From the NCBI RefSeq assembly GCF_000429705.1, contig NZ_KE386942.1:203241-267240 (forward strand): a stretch of DNA of 64,000 bases, in the 5' to 3' direction. The notes under the pieces were generated by a model. The model saw nothing but the letters and a program-made list of their open reading frames with translations, searched no databases and was not told the origin of the DNA. The position numbers and the translations under genes are program-made. The stretch is from Alteribacter aurantiacus DSM 18675 (GTDB lineage Bacteria; Bacillota; Bacilli; Bacillales; Salisediminibacteriaceae). This document shows, piece after piece, positions 25,467 to 34,170 of the stretch (position 1 is the stretch's first letter; every line of letters begins with the position of its first letter).

Positions 25467-26297
25467 ATGTTTAGCATCATGTTACGTGGACTTGCTGTAG
25501 GAATGATCGAAACGGTTCCTGGGATTAGCGGTAGCACAGTGGCGATGATCCTCGGTCTTTATGAACGTTTAATCTATTCCTTTAGCGTGTTAACGACAAA
25601 AAAACGAAAAGAAGTCATCCCATTCCTCCTTACATTCGGAGCAGGGATGGTGATTGGATTTGGTATTTCAGTAACAATTATTTACTACTTGTTGAGTACG
25701 TATAGGGTTCCAACGATGATGTTTTTTGCCGGGATCATCGTCGGTTTCCTCCCCTACCTTTGGAAAGAAGCCGAACAACGGGCGAACCATAGGCTTACGA
25801 CAAAACATTTCGGCATTATCGCGTTGTTCTTACTCATCATTTTTGCCTTTCAAGCATTGGGCGGAACGACTACCATGGACCCTGCTAATTTATCAGGTAC
25901 TGACTACCTCTTTTTTGTTACATCAGGCTTTATTGCTAGCACCGCTCTTGTCCTTCCCGGAATCAGTGGCGCCTTAATTCTCACGATATTAGGTGTTTAT
26001 GAAACAGCGATTTCTTCCCTCGCGGAAATGAATCTGCCTGTGATCCTGACTCTCGGTGCAGGGGGCTGCCTTGGAGTCTTGTTCACAAGTAAACTCATTC
26101 GCTATATGCTAATCCATTATTCTTCTGAAACCTATGCAGCGATGATTGGTCTTGTTACGGGTTCCATATTTGTTATCTTCACAAGCATTCCGTGGAGCTT
26201 TGATATTACAATGCTAGTTACATCCTTCTTTACATTCACTGCTGGCGCTTTTATCGTGAGAACGATCAGCAATTTGAAGACAAGCCACGCTCATTAA
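25467..26297 (+). CDS. DUF368/PopT family undecaprenyl-phosphate translocase
   Basis: 276 residues, GAAGGAG upstream. About eight transmembrane helices and the two family signatures: VPGISGSTVAMILGLYE (about 17-33) and its repeat LPGISGALILTILGVYE (about 162-178). DUF368 proteins (PopT) return the lipid carrier undecaprenyl phosphate across the membrane. Reports link PopT to fitness at alkaline pH, which would suit the inferred lifestyle. Single gene with a strong terminator. Confidence 0.85.
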   Translation: MFSIMLRGLAVGMIETVPGISGSTVAMILGLYERLIYSFSVLTTKKRKEVIPFLLTFGAGMVIGFGISVTIIYYLLSTYRVPTMMFFAGIIVGFLPYLWKEAEQRANHRLTTKHFGIIALFLLIIFAFQALGGTTTMDPANLSGTDYLFFVTSGFIASTALVLPGISGALILTILGVYETAISSLAEMNLPVILTLGAGGCLGVLFTSKLIRYMLIHYSSETYAAMIGLVTGSIFVIFTSIPWSFDITMLVTSFFTFTAGAFIVRTISNLKTSHAH

Positions 26298-26306
26298 TGT
26301 CAACGA

Positions 26307-26338
26307 GAAAGGCGACCATCAAAAGATGGTCGCCTTTC
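26307..26338. terminator. Bidirectional terminator
   Basis: AAAGGCGACCATC and GATGGTCGCCTTT form a 13-bp perfect stem with a four-base loop between two convergent genes. Confidence 0.85.
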
Positions 26339-26364
26339 ATTTGGTATAGCACCTCAGCACTTCT

Positions 26365-27201
26365 CTATTGCGAGGCAAGAAGCACTTCTCCTTCTGGCAG
26401 TTCATTATTCGGTCTTGGCTCAAGAGTGATCGCGATTTGATCAACGTTTAGGTTTTCAATGTCCTGTACGTTAAAGGCAACCGCTCCATTACCGGCCTCA
26501 TCGATTTCAAAACTTCCCGCAGGAATAGGTGTTTCTCCTTCAATGATCCAAGCCTGATAGGCTTCTGTTCCTTCAAGCTCCGGCATACCTGCTACTTGAA
26601 TCACGAGTTGCACTTGGTTCTGCTCTGAAATGAGGGTTGCAAAGCCGTTACTCACATCTCCAAGAGTGGAATCAAGGTTCGCTGTGAGAACAACCTGAGA
26701 CGTTCCCGGTTGTACGTCTTCCTCAATGCTATCCCTGATGGCTGTTAACTCGGTAACAAGTTCATTTCGTTCCTCAGCTACCTCCTGAAAGTCACTGGAG
26801 ATCTGTTCGTTTTCCCCTACAAGCTGCTGGTTTTCCGTCCACAACCAACCATTTATTCCGACAGAAAGTAACAATGACGCCGCTAATGCTCCATATATGA
26901 AAGGGGATTTCCTACTTCTTCGGCTAGTCGAAACAACCACATTTTCTTTCGATGCCTTGGTCGAAGTGTCCTTTTTATCTTCGTCTTTGAGGACGTTGGT
27001 TAAGATTCGTTTTTTCATCTCTTCAGGAGGCTCAACCGGGTCAGCAAGAAACGGTAGGTCATCCGTCATTTCCCGCAATTCCATCAGCTCCTCCCTGCAC
27101 TCCTCACACGAGGACAGATGTGTTTCGAATTGTTCTTGTTCTTTCTCCGTTAGCTGTCGGTTGAAATAATCAATCAGCCGATCACATTGGTTCGTACTCA
27201 T
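26365..27201 (-). CDS. ECF anti-sigma factor (zinc-finger, RskA-like)
   Basis: 278 residues, overlapping the sigma gene stop by 4 nt (ATGA). N-terminal zinc-binding anti-sigma domain with a ZAS motif: ETHLSSCEECREEL (His-x3-Cys-x2-Cys). There is one transmembrane helix (about 100-120, FIYGALAASLLLSVGINGWL), a coiled-coil stretch (ENQQLVGENEQISSDFQEV) and an extracytoplasmic RskA-like domain ending in EPRPNNELPEGEVLL. It should hold the sigma factor at the membrane until an outside signal triggers release. Confidence 0.85.
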   Translation of the reverse strand: MSTNQCDRLIDYFNRQLTEKEQEQFETHLSSCEECREELMELREMTDDLPFLADPVEPPEEMKKRILTNVLKDEDKKDTSTKASKENVVVSTSRRSRKSPFIYGALAASLLLSVGINGWLWTENQQLVGENEQISSDFQEVAEERNELVTELTAIRDSIEEDVQPGTSQVVLTANLDSTLGDVSNGFATLISEQNQVQLVIQVAGMPELEGTEAYQAWIIEGETPIPAGSFEIDEAGNGAVAFNVQDIENLNVDQIAITLEPRPNNELPEGEVLLASQ

Positions 27202-27755
27202 AGCTGAGTCCCCCTTTCCCCTGCAAGCTCTTGGCGTAAATGCTTGAGTGCAAGTCGAATTCGCCCTTTTATCGTTCCAAGAGGAATGTTTGTTTTTTCT
27301 GCAATTTTTCTCTGAGAGTACCCCTTGAAATAAAAGAGCTCCACAATCTCAATTTGCTCTTTTTTGAGTGTTCTGATCGCTTTTTTAAGCGTTTCTCCCT
27401 GTTCTTTCCACTCTATCATGTCTTCTACCTGAGGACCTGAGTCTCCCGGTTCCCATTCGTTACTTAGGTGTACTTCTTGCTTATCTTGCTTACGGATCAT
27501 GTCGATTGCCGTATTCCGGGTCATCGTCAAAAGCCATGAGGAGAATTTTCCTTTCGTTTCATCGTACGTTCCTGTCCCTTTCCAAAGTTTCAGTACCACT
27601 TCCTGAACGATTTCTTCTGCTGATTGTGGATCCTGAACCATTTTATAGGCAAACGAGTAGAGAAGCTTTTCATATTTATCGTACAGCGTTTCGAGTGCAG
27701 CTTGATCGTGCTCCTGAATACGCCTGTACAGCTGTTTATCATCCATTTTAGCCAT
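27198..27755 (-). CDS. ECF sigma-70 family factor
   Basis: 185 residues, GGAAGGAGCG upstream of the ATG. Region 2 (YEKLLYSFAYKMVQDPQSAEE...VQEVVLKLW, then FSSWLLTMTRNTAIDMIRK) and region 4 (FKGYSQRKIAEKTNIPLGTIKGRI) are complete, as in SigK/YlaC-type ECF factors. First gene of an operon with its anti-sigma factor. Its own upstream region contains the same TGATCC...CGTTA promoter found before the divergent surface-protein gene, implying autoregulation. Confidence 0.9.
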   Translation of the reverse strand: MAKMDDKQLYRRIQEHDQAALETLYDKYEKLLYSFAYKMVQDPQSAEEIVQEVVLKLWKGTGTYDETKGKFSSWLLTMTRNTAIDMIRKQDKQEVHLSNEWEPGDSGPQVEDMIEWKEQGETLKKAIRTLKKEQIEIVELFYFKGYSQRKIAEKTNIPLGTIKGRIRLALKHLRQELAGERGTQL

Positions 27756-27802
27756 GTGACGCTCCTTCCTCCCAAACTAAAGTATAAGATCTTTATTTAT
27801 AA

Positions 27803-27829
27803 TAACGATCTTTTTTGGAAAATGGATCA
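27803..27829 (-). promoter_or_regulatory. Predicted ECF promoter of the sigma/anti-sigma operon
   Basis: Minus strand: TGATCCATTT (27829-27820) then, after 12 nt, CGTTA (27807-27803). The spacing from TGATCC to CGTTA is 16 bp, usual for ECF promoters. The same two words at the same spacing precede the divergent gene at 28041. Confidence 0.7.
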
Positions 27830-27965
27830 TTTTAGTCTTGTCATTTTTTAAAACTGCGATTGCCATCCCTTTAGCATTTTATTTTTTCAAAAGCTAAAAG
27901 CCTTGTCACAAAAGGGATTTTCTTGGCATGTAACGTACTCTTTTTTATTTTTTTTCGAAAAAAAG

Positions 27966-27992
27966 TGATCCATTTCGTGATTCACTCCGTTA
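27966..27992 (+). promoter_or_regulatory. Predicted ECF promoter of the surface-protein gene
   Basis: TGATCCATTT (27966-27975), 12 nt, CGTTA (27988-27992), identical in both boxes and spacing to the site in front of the sigma gene. The start codon is about 48 nt downstream. Confidence 0.7.
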
Positions 27993-28040
27993 GCTTAGGC
28001 AGATACACAAAAACAAACAAAAAAGAAGGAGAGATGAAAC

Positions 28041-29420
28041 ATGTTAAAAAAGAAAGCCAAAGGAATTGCAGCCGCCGCGATGGCAGGGATGCTTCTTATT
28101 CCCGGAACGGCACTTGCCCATGATCACAGTGACGACCACGATCACGAGGATGGATACGGGGAATACGTACCACAAGTATCCACACCAGCATCTGATCTTA
28201 GAACACACTTAGACCATCTCCTTTCCGAACACTACATTATTACTGTTGCATTTATGCAAAAAGCATTTGACGGGAGTGAAGATGCTGGCGAAGTAGGGGC
28301 CGCACTGGATGAAAATACAGCTGAACTCACCGCAGCAATTGAATCGGTTTATGGTGAGGAAGGCGCAGCAGAGTTTGAGCGTATTTGGCAAAGCCACATC
28401 GACTTCTTCGGTGACCTAACCGTTGCAACAGCACAAGGCGACATGGATGCTCGTGAACAGGCAGAGATGGACCTTGAAAACTATGTAGAAGAATTCGCTG
28501 CTTTTTTAGATGGAGCAACAGAAGGTGGACTTCCTGCTGAAGCAGGTGAACAAAACATTTCCGGTCATGTGGAAGATGTGAAAAATGTGTTTGATGCCTA
28601 TGTGGATGGAGAGTTTGAAGAAGCGTACCACGGCATTCGTCACGGTATTCACCACATGTTTGATATCGGTGAAGCCTTGTCTGGTGCCATTGTGGAGCAA
28701 ATGCCTGAGGAGTTTGACAACACAAAAGTAAGTACACCAGCGGCTGACTTGAGAGCGGCACTGAATCATTTAATGGCAGAACACTTCTCTTTTGCCGTAC
28801 TCGAAATGCAAAAAGGCTTTGACGGTGCTGATGACTTTGACTTTGCCGGTTGGGCTCTTGATGAAAATACAGCGGATCTGACTGGTGCGATGGGATCGAT
28901 TTATGGTGACGACGGCGCTATGGCGTTTGAACCAATTTGGCAGAGCCACATCGACTTCTTCGGTGACATGGTCGTCGCTACAGCAGAAGGTGACATGGAC
29001 GCCCGTGAACAAGCGGAAATGGACCTTGATGCTTATGTCGTAGAATTCGCAGCTTTCCTTGACGAAGCAACTGAAGGACGCATTCCTGCTGAAGCCGGAG
29101 AAGAGAACGTGTCTTCACATGTAGCAGATGTAACAAACACCTTTGACGCGTATGTGGACGAAGACTATGCCATGACTTATGACAACTTCCGTCACGGCTA
29201 TCACCACATGTTTGCTCTCGGTGAAACCCTATCCGGTGCATTCGTAGACCAGTTCCCTGAACAGTTTAAAGCTGAAGGTGAAATGCCTGAAGAAATGCCT
29301 CAAACAGGCATGGGCGGTGGCGCTGGACAAAATTCAAACATGATGCTTTGGATCACGATCAGTGCTTTACTTGCAGCAAGTGCAGCTGTGTACATTCGTA
29401 AAAAAGCAGTACAAGCGTAA
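28041..29420 (+). CDS. Cell-wall-sorted protein with two tandem helical domains and His-rich N-terminus
   Basis: 459 residues. The signal peptide (about 1-26, ending TALA) is followed by HDHSDDHDHED, a likely metal-binding stretch. Two about 180-residue repeats (about 45-225 and 229-410) share the phrases LRxxLxHLxxEH, WQSHIDFFGD, DMDAREQAEMDL, FAAFLD, PAEAGE and HHMF. Each looks like a helical bundle with conserved His. The end carries the sorting signal MPQTG (419-423), a hydrophobic helix and a basic tail, so sortase should anchor it to the wall. The next gene is a sortase and the ECF promoter links it to the neighbouring sigma factor. Function unknown; metal or stress sensing is a guess. 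Confidence 0.7.
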   Translation: MLKKKAKGIAAAAMAGMLLIPGTALAHDHSDDHDHEDGYGEYVPQVSTPASDLRTHLDHLLSEHYIITVAFMQKAFDGSEDAGEVGAALDENTAELTAAIESVYGEEGAAEFERIWQSHIDFFGDLTVATAQGDMDAREQAEMDLENYVEEFAAFLDGATEGGLPAEAGEQNISGHVEDVKNVFDAYVDGEFEEAYHGIRHGIHHMFDIGEALSGAIVEQMPEEFDNTKVSTPAADLRAALNHLMAEHFSFAVLEMQKGFDGADDFDFAGWALDENTADLTGAMGSIYGDDGAMAFEPIWQSHIDFFGDMVVATAEGDMDAREQAEMDLDAYVVEFAAFLDEATEGRIPAEAGEENVSSHVADVTNTFDAYVDEDYAMTYDNFRHGYHHMFALGETLSGAFVDQFPEQFKAEGEMPEEMPQTGMGGGAGQNSNMMLWITISALLAASAAVYIRKKAVQA

Positions 29421-29633
29421 TTCAAATATTGTGGGGAGAGAAGTGAGAACTTCTCTTCCTTTTCCTACTTGAAGGCATGGAAACGTTTCGTGTTTTACCT
29501 TTTGCAATCTAATCAATGTTGTAACGGTTTTATATTTGATGGTGAAAAACTGAGACATTGCCATTCAAATAAAAGGCACTGAAAACGTAGTTGGGGTATC
29601 TTTTCAGTGATCTTCTACTTTGGAGTGAGACCA

Positions 29634-30623
29634 ATGAACGTTAAAATCTTTATTCTTTCCCTAGCTCTTGCTCTTCTTGCCGGGTTTTCTTTTTTATACG
29701 TAAACGACGAAGGCATGATCGATACAGAATGGGAGTCAGAGCCGATCAACGACATAGCCCCTTCTATTGAAGAGGAGGACGAAGAAATTGGCGCAATTGA
29801 CTTGAATGACGAGTTTGTGCGCCTTGGAAATGAGGAGGAAACGGAAGGTGACACGGAAGCAGAGCCCGCACCTGAATATGGCATCGTTCCTCTAATGCTT
29901 TCCATTCCCGCCATAGAAGTAGAAGCTGACATTGAGCCGGTGGGCGTTCTTGATAATGGACAGATGGGGGTTCCGGATGATGCTGATGGAGTGGCTTGGT
30001 TCGAACCGGGGACGTTACCGGGAAACACCGGAAATGCGGTCCTAGCCGGTCACGTTGATAGCCGCACAGGACCTGCCGTATTTTGGGACCTTGATCAGCT
30101 TGAACCAGGTGATGAGATTCACGTGATCGGTGAAGACGGAGAGCCCCTCACATTTGAAGTGCAGCAATCGATCTCCTATGGCCGCAATGATGCCCCCATT
30201 GAGGAGATTTTTGGTCCTACGGATAAAAAGCGTCTCAATTTGATTACGTGCACAGGTACGTTTGATCGCTCTGAAGGTACACACGATCAAAGGCTTGTTG
30301 TCTACACGGAACTCGTTGAGCCTGAAATTGAAGAAGAGGTGACAGAGGCGGAGACATTCGAAGGCGTTGCACCTGATGCACCCGAAAATGTCGTCGTTCA
30401 GCGCGACCGCATTACGTGGCACGCAGTCCGAGATGATTCTGTCATCGGCTACCGCATTTACCGAGAAAATAAGGACACCGGTCACTTCGATCATATTGAA
30501 AGCGTGTCCGCTCACGAACGAAAGTCTATCCGGATCGAACGAGGAGAGGACGGTCGGTTTTATGTGACAGCCGTGAACGAGGAAGGGATTGAATCGGAGC
30601 CGTCAGAGGTTGCAGGGAACTAA
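29634..30623 (+). CDS. Class F-type sortase with C-terminal fibronectin III domain
   Basis: 329 residues from the ATG at 29634 (GGAGTGAG upstream). N-terminal anchor helix (about 3-22), an acidic linker (about 28-82), then the sortase barrel with catalytic His140 (LAGHVDSR), Cys206 (LITCTG) and Arg220 (DQRLVVYTEL). Residues about 247-329 form a fibronectin III-like domain (ITWHAVRDDSVIGYRIYR, FYVTAVNEEG), an unusual addition for this class. The natural substrate is probably the MPQTG protein encoded 213 nt upstream. Confidence 0.8.
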   Translation: MNVKIFILSLALALLAGFSFLYVNDEGMIDTEWESEPINDIAPSIEEEDEEIGAIDLNDEFVRLGNEEETEGDTEAEPAPEYGIVPLMLSIPAIEVEADIEPVGVLDNGQMGVPDDADGVAWFEPGTLPGNTGNAVLAGHVDSRTGPAVFWDLDQLEPGDEIHVIGEDGEPLTFEVQQSISYGRNDAPIEEIFGPTDKKRLNLITCTGTFDRSEGTHDQRLVVYTELVEPEIEEEVTEAETFEGVAPDAPENVVVQRDRITWHAVRDDSVIGYRIYRENKDTGHFDHIESVSAHERKSIRIERGEDGRFYVTAVNEEGIESEPSEVAGN

Positions 30624-30637
30624 TTTTGAAGCAAAAT

Positions 30638-30688
30638 AAGAACCCCGGATCATGCATGTGGATTCCGCATCACCGGGGGGTTCTTTTT
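30638..30688 (+). terminator. Terminator after the sortase gene
   Basis: AAGAACCCC and GGGGTTCTT flank a 30-nt region containing an inner GCATGTGGATTCCGCAT stem, followed by TTTT. It can also serve the convergent HIT gene. Confidence 0.7.
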
Positions 30689-30715
30689 GTCAATCGAGTG
30701 CTATTTCAAGTAACG

Positions 30716-31111
30716 TTAATCGCTTGAAAGAGTCGTTTTAAACATATACCTTATCCCTTTTCCCGCCAGAGGTTCACCCTCATATCTGGGGAGGACATGT
30801 AAATGAGCGTGAGGAATGTGCTGCCCTGCTACCTCTTCGCAATTCCACCCTACGTTGTATCCATTCGGTTTATATCTTTCATCAATATAGGCTTTTGCTT
30901 GCTTCAATAAAGAAAAAGTAGCCGACCATTCCTTAGAAGACAGATCAAACACCGTCTCTTTGTGTTTGATAGGGACAATCACACCTGCACCTTTAATAAC
31001 ATCTCTCTTTGTTCTAAACTCTACCAACTGTAAAAAAAGACAGTGATCGTTTCTCATGTTGATTCTTTGTGTAGGGAGTAAATCCAGATTACAAAACGGG
31101 CACGCTTTCAT
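30716..31111 (-). CDS. HIT family protein
   Basis: 131 residues. The histidine triad is HIPHAHLHVLPR and a CPFC pair lies at residues 4-7. HIT proteins hydrolyse or transfer nucleotidyl groups from dinucleotides or AMP conjugates. The start is 9 nt after the stop of the SDR gene, so the two are probably one operon. The ribosome site is weak (GAGTCG). Confidence 0.8.
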   Translation of the reverse strand: MKACPFCNLDLLPTQRINMRNDHCLFLQLVEFRTKRDVIKGAGVIVPIKHKETVFDLSSKEWSATFSLLKQAKAYIDERYKPNGYNVGWNCEEVAGQHIPHAHLHVLPRYEGEPLAGKGIRYMFKTTLSSD

Positions 31112-31120
31112 TTCGACTCA

Positions 31121-31816
31121 TTAATTCTCCCTCGGTTGAGGCTTCACAATCACATCAACAGATCCCGTCTCGTCCCCAGTTTCAATGGTTCGGATAATGT
31201 GAGCAGCAACCGTTTCTGGTTTAAGACCCTTCTCTAGTTTCTTTTCCGCTTCCACACCGCCAAAGTCTGTCGCCACAAGTCCTGGTGACACGGTCGAGAC
31301 AATGATGCCATGAGGAGCTCCTTCTTTTAAGAGTGTTCCTGTTAAACCAAGAAGCCCCCACTTGCTCGCACAATAAGCGCCTCCTCGTGCAATGCTCGTA
31401 TACCCAAGGTCTGATGCCACGTTAATGATGTGACCGCTTCCTTGTTCTTTCATTTTCGAAAAAACAGCTCGACTCGTAAGAAAAACTCCTTTTAAGTTCG
31501 TGTTCAGCTGCACGTCCCAATCCTCCACCGACATCTCTTCAACCGTTTTCCATACGCCTACACCGGCGTTATTCAATAGTACGTCAATCCGTCCGTACTC
31601 TCGGTAAATATCATCAAACGTGTTGGACACTTGCTCTTCATCACTCACATCACACGCGTACGTGCCCACTTCAGGCACGTCTCTTTTAAGATCTTTCAAT
31701 GTGTTTTCATTTCTCGCAATTGCTACAGCTTTCGCTCCTTGTTTAATGAGCATACGAACCGTACTTTTCCCGATCCCTCTAGCGCCACCTGTTACAACAA
31801 CCACTTTGTCTTTCAT
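31121..31816 (-). CDS. Short-chain dehydrogenase/reductase
   Basis: 231 residues, AAAAGGAGTG upstream. Classical SDR: TGGARGIGKS (cofactor loop, 9-18), NNAG (about 87-90), catalytic Ser in NVASD and the YCASK Tyr/Lys pair, then SPGLVATDF. NAD(P)-dependent oxidation of an unknown alcohol. Similar to 3-ketoacyl-ACP reductase-like proteins of Bacillus. Confidence 0.9.
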   Translation of the reverse strand: MKDKVVVVTGGARGIGKSTVRMLIKQGAKAVAIARNENTLKDLKRDVPEVGTYACDVSDEEQVSNTFDDIYREYGRIDVLLNNAGVGVWKTVEEMSVEDWDVQLNTNLKGVFLTSRAVFSKMKEQGSGHIINVASDLGYTSIARGGAYCASKWGLLGLTGTLLKEGAPHGIIVSTVSPGLVATDFGGVEAEKKLEKGLKPETVAAHIIRTIETGDETGSVDVIVKPQPREN

Positions 31817-31900
31817 TTTGATTCACTCCTTTTATAGTGTGATTACTCCCTGTTTTCCGTTGTAGATTTTAAGTACATTCCTTATATATAGACTAAAGCA

Positions 31901-32290
31901 TTAAACACGCTGAAGTGTTGCTATACGCTCTCGTTCTTCTTTTTTATCTATGTATTCGAAGAAACCAATGCCATTTCCCCACGGATCACTCAATGACGCC
32001 CACCTTACAGGCACTTCTTTTCTACATAGAATTTCGAATGGTTCGATATTTAGTTCTCGTATAAGCCTTTCTTTTTCACCTTCGAGATCAGTTAACCCTA
32101 AACGTATAGGCCCGCTTCCAGGAGCAGGCTCCCCTTCTGCTACTTGTAACCAGCACCCAGGAATGATTTCCCACTCTGCAAAACCTTCGTGAGGAACAAA
32201 GTCTGGCTTCCTATTCAATAAAACCTCGTACCACCTTTGACCTTTTAAAAAATCAGAGACTCGAACTTGGATGGTCATCTCAAAAGTCAT
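31901..32290 (-). CDS. VOC (glyoxalase/bleomycin resistance) superfamily protein
   Basis: 129 residues from the ATG at 32290 (AAAAGGAGC upstream). A single VOC module: TIQVRVSDFLKGQRWYEVLL at the start, GCWLQVAEG in the middle and SLSDPWGNGIGFFEY at the end. Likely functions as a dimer with a metal or small-molecule pocket. Substrate unknown. Confidence 0.7.
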   Translation of the reverse strand: MTFEMTIQVRVSDFLKGQRWYEVLLNRKPDFVPHEGFAEWEIIPGCWLQVAEGEPAPGSGPIRLGLTDLEGEKERLIRELNIEPFEILCRKEVPVRWASLSDPWGNGIGFFEYIDKKEERERIATLQRV

Positions 32291-32312
32291 TTTATTTGCT
32301 CCTTTTCCATAT

Positions 32313-32630
32313 TTAACCGAAACCATTCAACCAGCCGTTCTTAAAGATCGTTTTAATATCCGTACTATGAATGAAGAACGTATTACCGTCCCTCTCGAAA
32401 TGCTGCCCGCTGCCTAACCTCTCAACCTCAATCCACCCTTGTTCTTCCATGTACTCTTTAAAGACATCAAACTCTGTTTCTCCTTCTCCCACCTGTGCAT
32501 AATACACATCCAAAAAGGTGGCTTCTACCACCTTTACTTCCGTGAAGAGTAATTTACCAACAGGATATAGAAACAGTACCAACATGATTGAAGCGGAAAA
32601 TATGGTTACGTATAATAAGAGCTTTTTCAT
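32313..32630 (-). CDS. Membrane-anchored small protein
   Basis: 105 residues with GGGGGGG upstream. The N-terminal helix (LLLYVTIFSASIMLVLFLYPVG) acts as an anchor or uncut signal. The outer part has VVEATFLDVYYAQVGEGE, FKEYMEEQGWIEV and QHFERDGNTFFIH. No family recognised. Confidence 0.6.
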   Translation of the reverse strand: MKKLLLYVTIFSASIMLVLFLYPVGKLLFTEVKVVEATFLDVYYAQVGEGETEFDVFKEYMEEQGWIEVERLGSGQHFERDGNTFFIHSTDIKTIFKNGWLNGFG

Positions 32631-32723
32631 TACCGTCCCCCCCAGAAAAAAGGCCGCACTTGTTGTTGTGGTGGTTACTCACCACCCGAATAATCTCGCA
32701 ACATAGGTCCAGGTCCTTTACCT

Positions 32724-32858
32724 CTAAAAAACATCAGAAAGATCTACCTGTGCACCCAACAATTTTGGAGAGTTACAGAATGCAGCACACGCGCGATTCT
32801 CATAAACCATAGGCATAGGTACCAGCCCATTCGCCAGCCTGCAGCCCAAACATGTCAC
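32724..32858 (-). pseudogene. Truncated HIT-family remnant
   Basis: 44 codons from a GTG at 32858, 4 nt after the DUF1287 stop, with GGAAGGG upstream. The first 21 residues (start TCLGCRLANG, ending MVYEN) match the usual N-terminus of Bacillus HIT proteins (CxxC...VYEN), but the frame then diverges and stops with no histidine triad. No frameshifted continuation was found nearby. A decayed paralogue of the HIT gene at 30716 is likely. Confidence 0.45.
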
Positions 32859-32862
32859 ACGA

Positions 32863-33576
32863 TCACCCTTCCTGTAAGAAATCATCATATTTCCAGCGGT
32901 AGTGACCGGCAATCGGGGTTGAAATAGACGTAAGTTTAATCTCAGCAGCAAACGGATACGTATTATGAATCAAATAAGGTGTGCCGTCTCTAGCCCGCTT
33001 ATCAGAAACGATTCCTACGTGATGAAACCCATCCAGGTAAAGAACAATATCTCCCGGCTGCCATTCTGCTAAATTGGCCACATCCCCTGGGATCACGTCC
33101 GTCGTTAACGATTCTGCATAACGCTCAAAAAACACATACTGATTCGGCACCCTGCGAAAATCAATGTTAGGATCAGGATTCCCTTCCACTCTAGGGTAAA
33201 GTTCAGGGTTTAAAGCAATATCCTCATCCATCAGCTCTTTTAACGAAATATCGCTGCCCATGAGCCCGCGCCACACCACATCCGTACACACTCCTTCATC
33301 CTCAGGCGGATAGCCGCCATCATAATACGCACTTTTATACTTGGTCCGCTGATCCACTTCCGTTCGGGCAGCCATAACAATATCCATGGGATCGGCCACC
33401 CCGTTCACGTTTGCATCCACCTCTGAAAACCCATCAGGAACCACAATCCGCTCGCCAAATGGAAGCTCAACCCCAATCCCCGCAAAATCCGTCACAATTC
33501 CGTCCTTAAACAAAAAAAGAAAATAAAAGAGCACAAGAACCAGCACGGGCACAAACAGAATTCGCTTTTTCCTCAT
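32863..33576 (-). CDS. DUF1287 family protein
   Basis: 237 residues from the ATG at 33576 (AAAAGGAGTG upstream). A signal-anchor helix is followed by a domain with YYDGGYPPEDEGVCTDVVWR (Cys/Asp centre), WQPGDIVLYL, HHVGIVSDK and IHNTYP. The Cys and His positions resemble the NlpC/P60-like papain fold to which DUF1287 belongs. Probably an exported cell-wall-associated hydrolase. Confidence 0.75.
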   Translation of the reverse strand: MRKKRILFVPVLVLVLFYFLFLFKDGIVTDFAGIGVELPFGERIVVPDGFSEVDANVNGVADPMDIVMAARTEVDQRTKYKSAYYDGGYPPEDEGVCTDVVWRGLMGSDISLKELMDEDIALNPELYPRVEGNPDPNIDFRRVPNQYVFFERYAESLTTDVIPGDVANLAEWQPGDIVLYLDGFHHVGIVSDKRARDGTPYLIHNTYPFAAEIKLTSISTPIAGHYRWKYDDFLQEG

Positions 33577-33666
33577 AAACGCCACTCCTTTTCCGGTACT
33601 TGGCACTACTCGGATTTTATCGAAGTTATAGATCAATTCTCTTCAAAAATATTAAATGATATCTAC

Positions 33667-34101
33667 CTATACATTGGACAATGTTCGGGTAGTGATAGGC
33701 ACCGTCTCCCTCTCCGTACACGTTATCTCAATCGTATTGTTCATAGGATCCAAAACAGGAAAACTCCAATATCCCTTCCATTTTGGTTCAGGAAAGAAGC
33801 TCCTTACGTCGTTTCTCTGCGAGGCTTGAACAACAGCCTGAAAATCATCTTCATCACATTCCAAAGACCAGCTCGTCCTTGGAGCGCCCCCGCCCTTCCA
33901 TCCGGGCTGCATGGCAAACTCTGCCGAAGGTGTCTCAAGATCTTTCTTAAGCTCTACCGCCAGCTGATGACTGCCTATTTTAAAGGCAACAGAACGATCG
34001 CTTTCCCATATCCGCTCAAGTTGAAGAATGTCCTCATAGAACCACGTCATTTTATCCAATTCATTGCAAAACAGGTAGGTGAAATTAAACCGCTTTGCCA
34101 T
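33667..34101 (-). CDS. VOC superfamily protein
   Basis: 144 residues, TAGGAGGGAC upstream. VOC-like: FTYLFCNELDKMTWFYEDIL at the start, VAFKIGSHQLAVEL, and VLDPMNNTIEITC at the end. Substrate unknown. Not in an obvious operon. Confidence 0.65.
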   Translation of the reverse strand: MAKRFNFTYLFCNELDKMTWFYEDILQLERIWESDRSVAFKIGSHQLAVELKKDLETPSAEFAMQPGWKGGGAPRTSWSLECDEDDFQAVVQASQRNDVRSFFPEPKWKGYWSFPVLDPMNNTIEITCTERETVPITTRTLSNV

Positions 34102-34170
34102 GGAGTCCCTCCTATTTTTCCAAATAAAATTACCTTCGTTGCTTTCACGAAACTTCCATTTTTTTGATGA

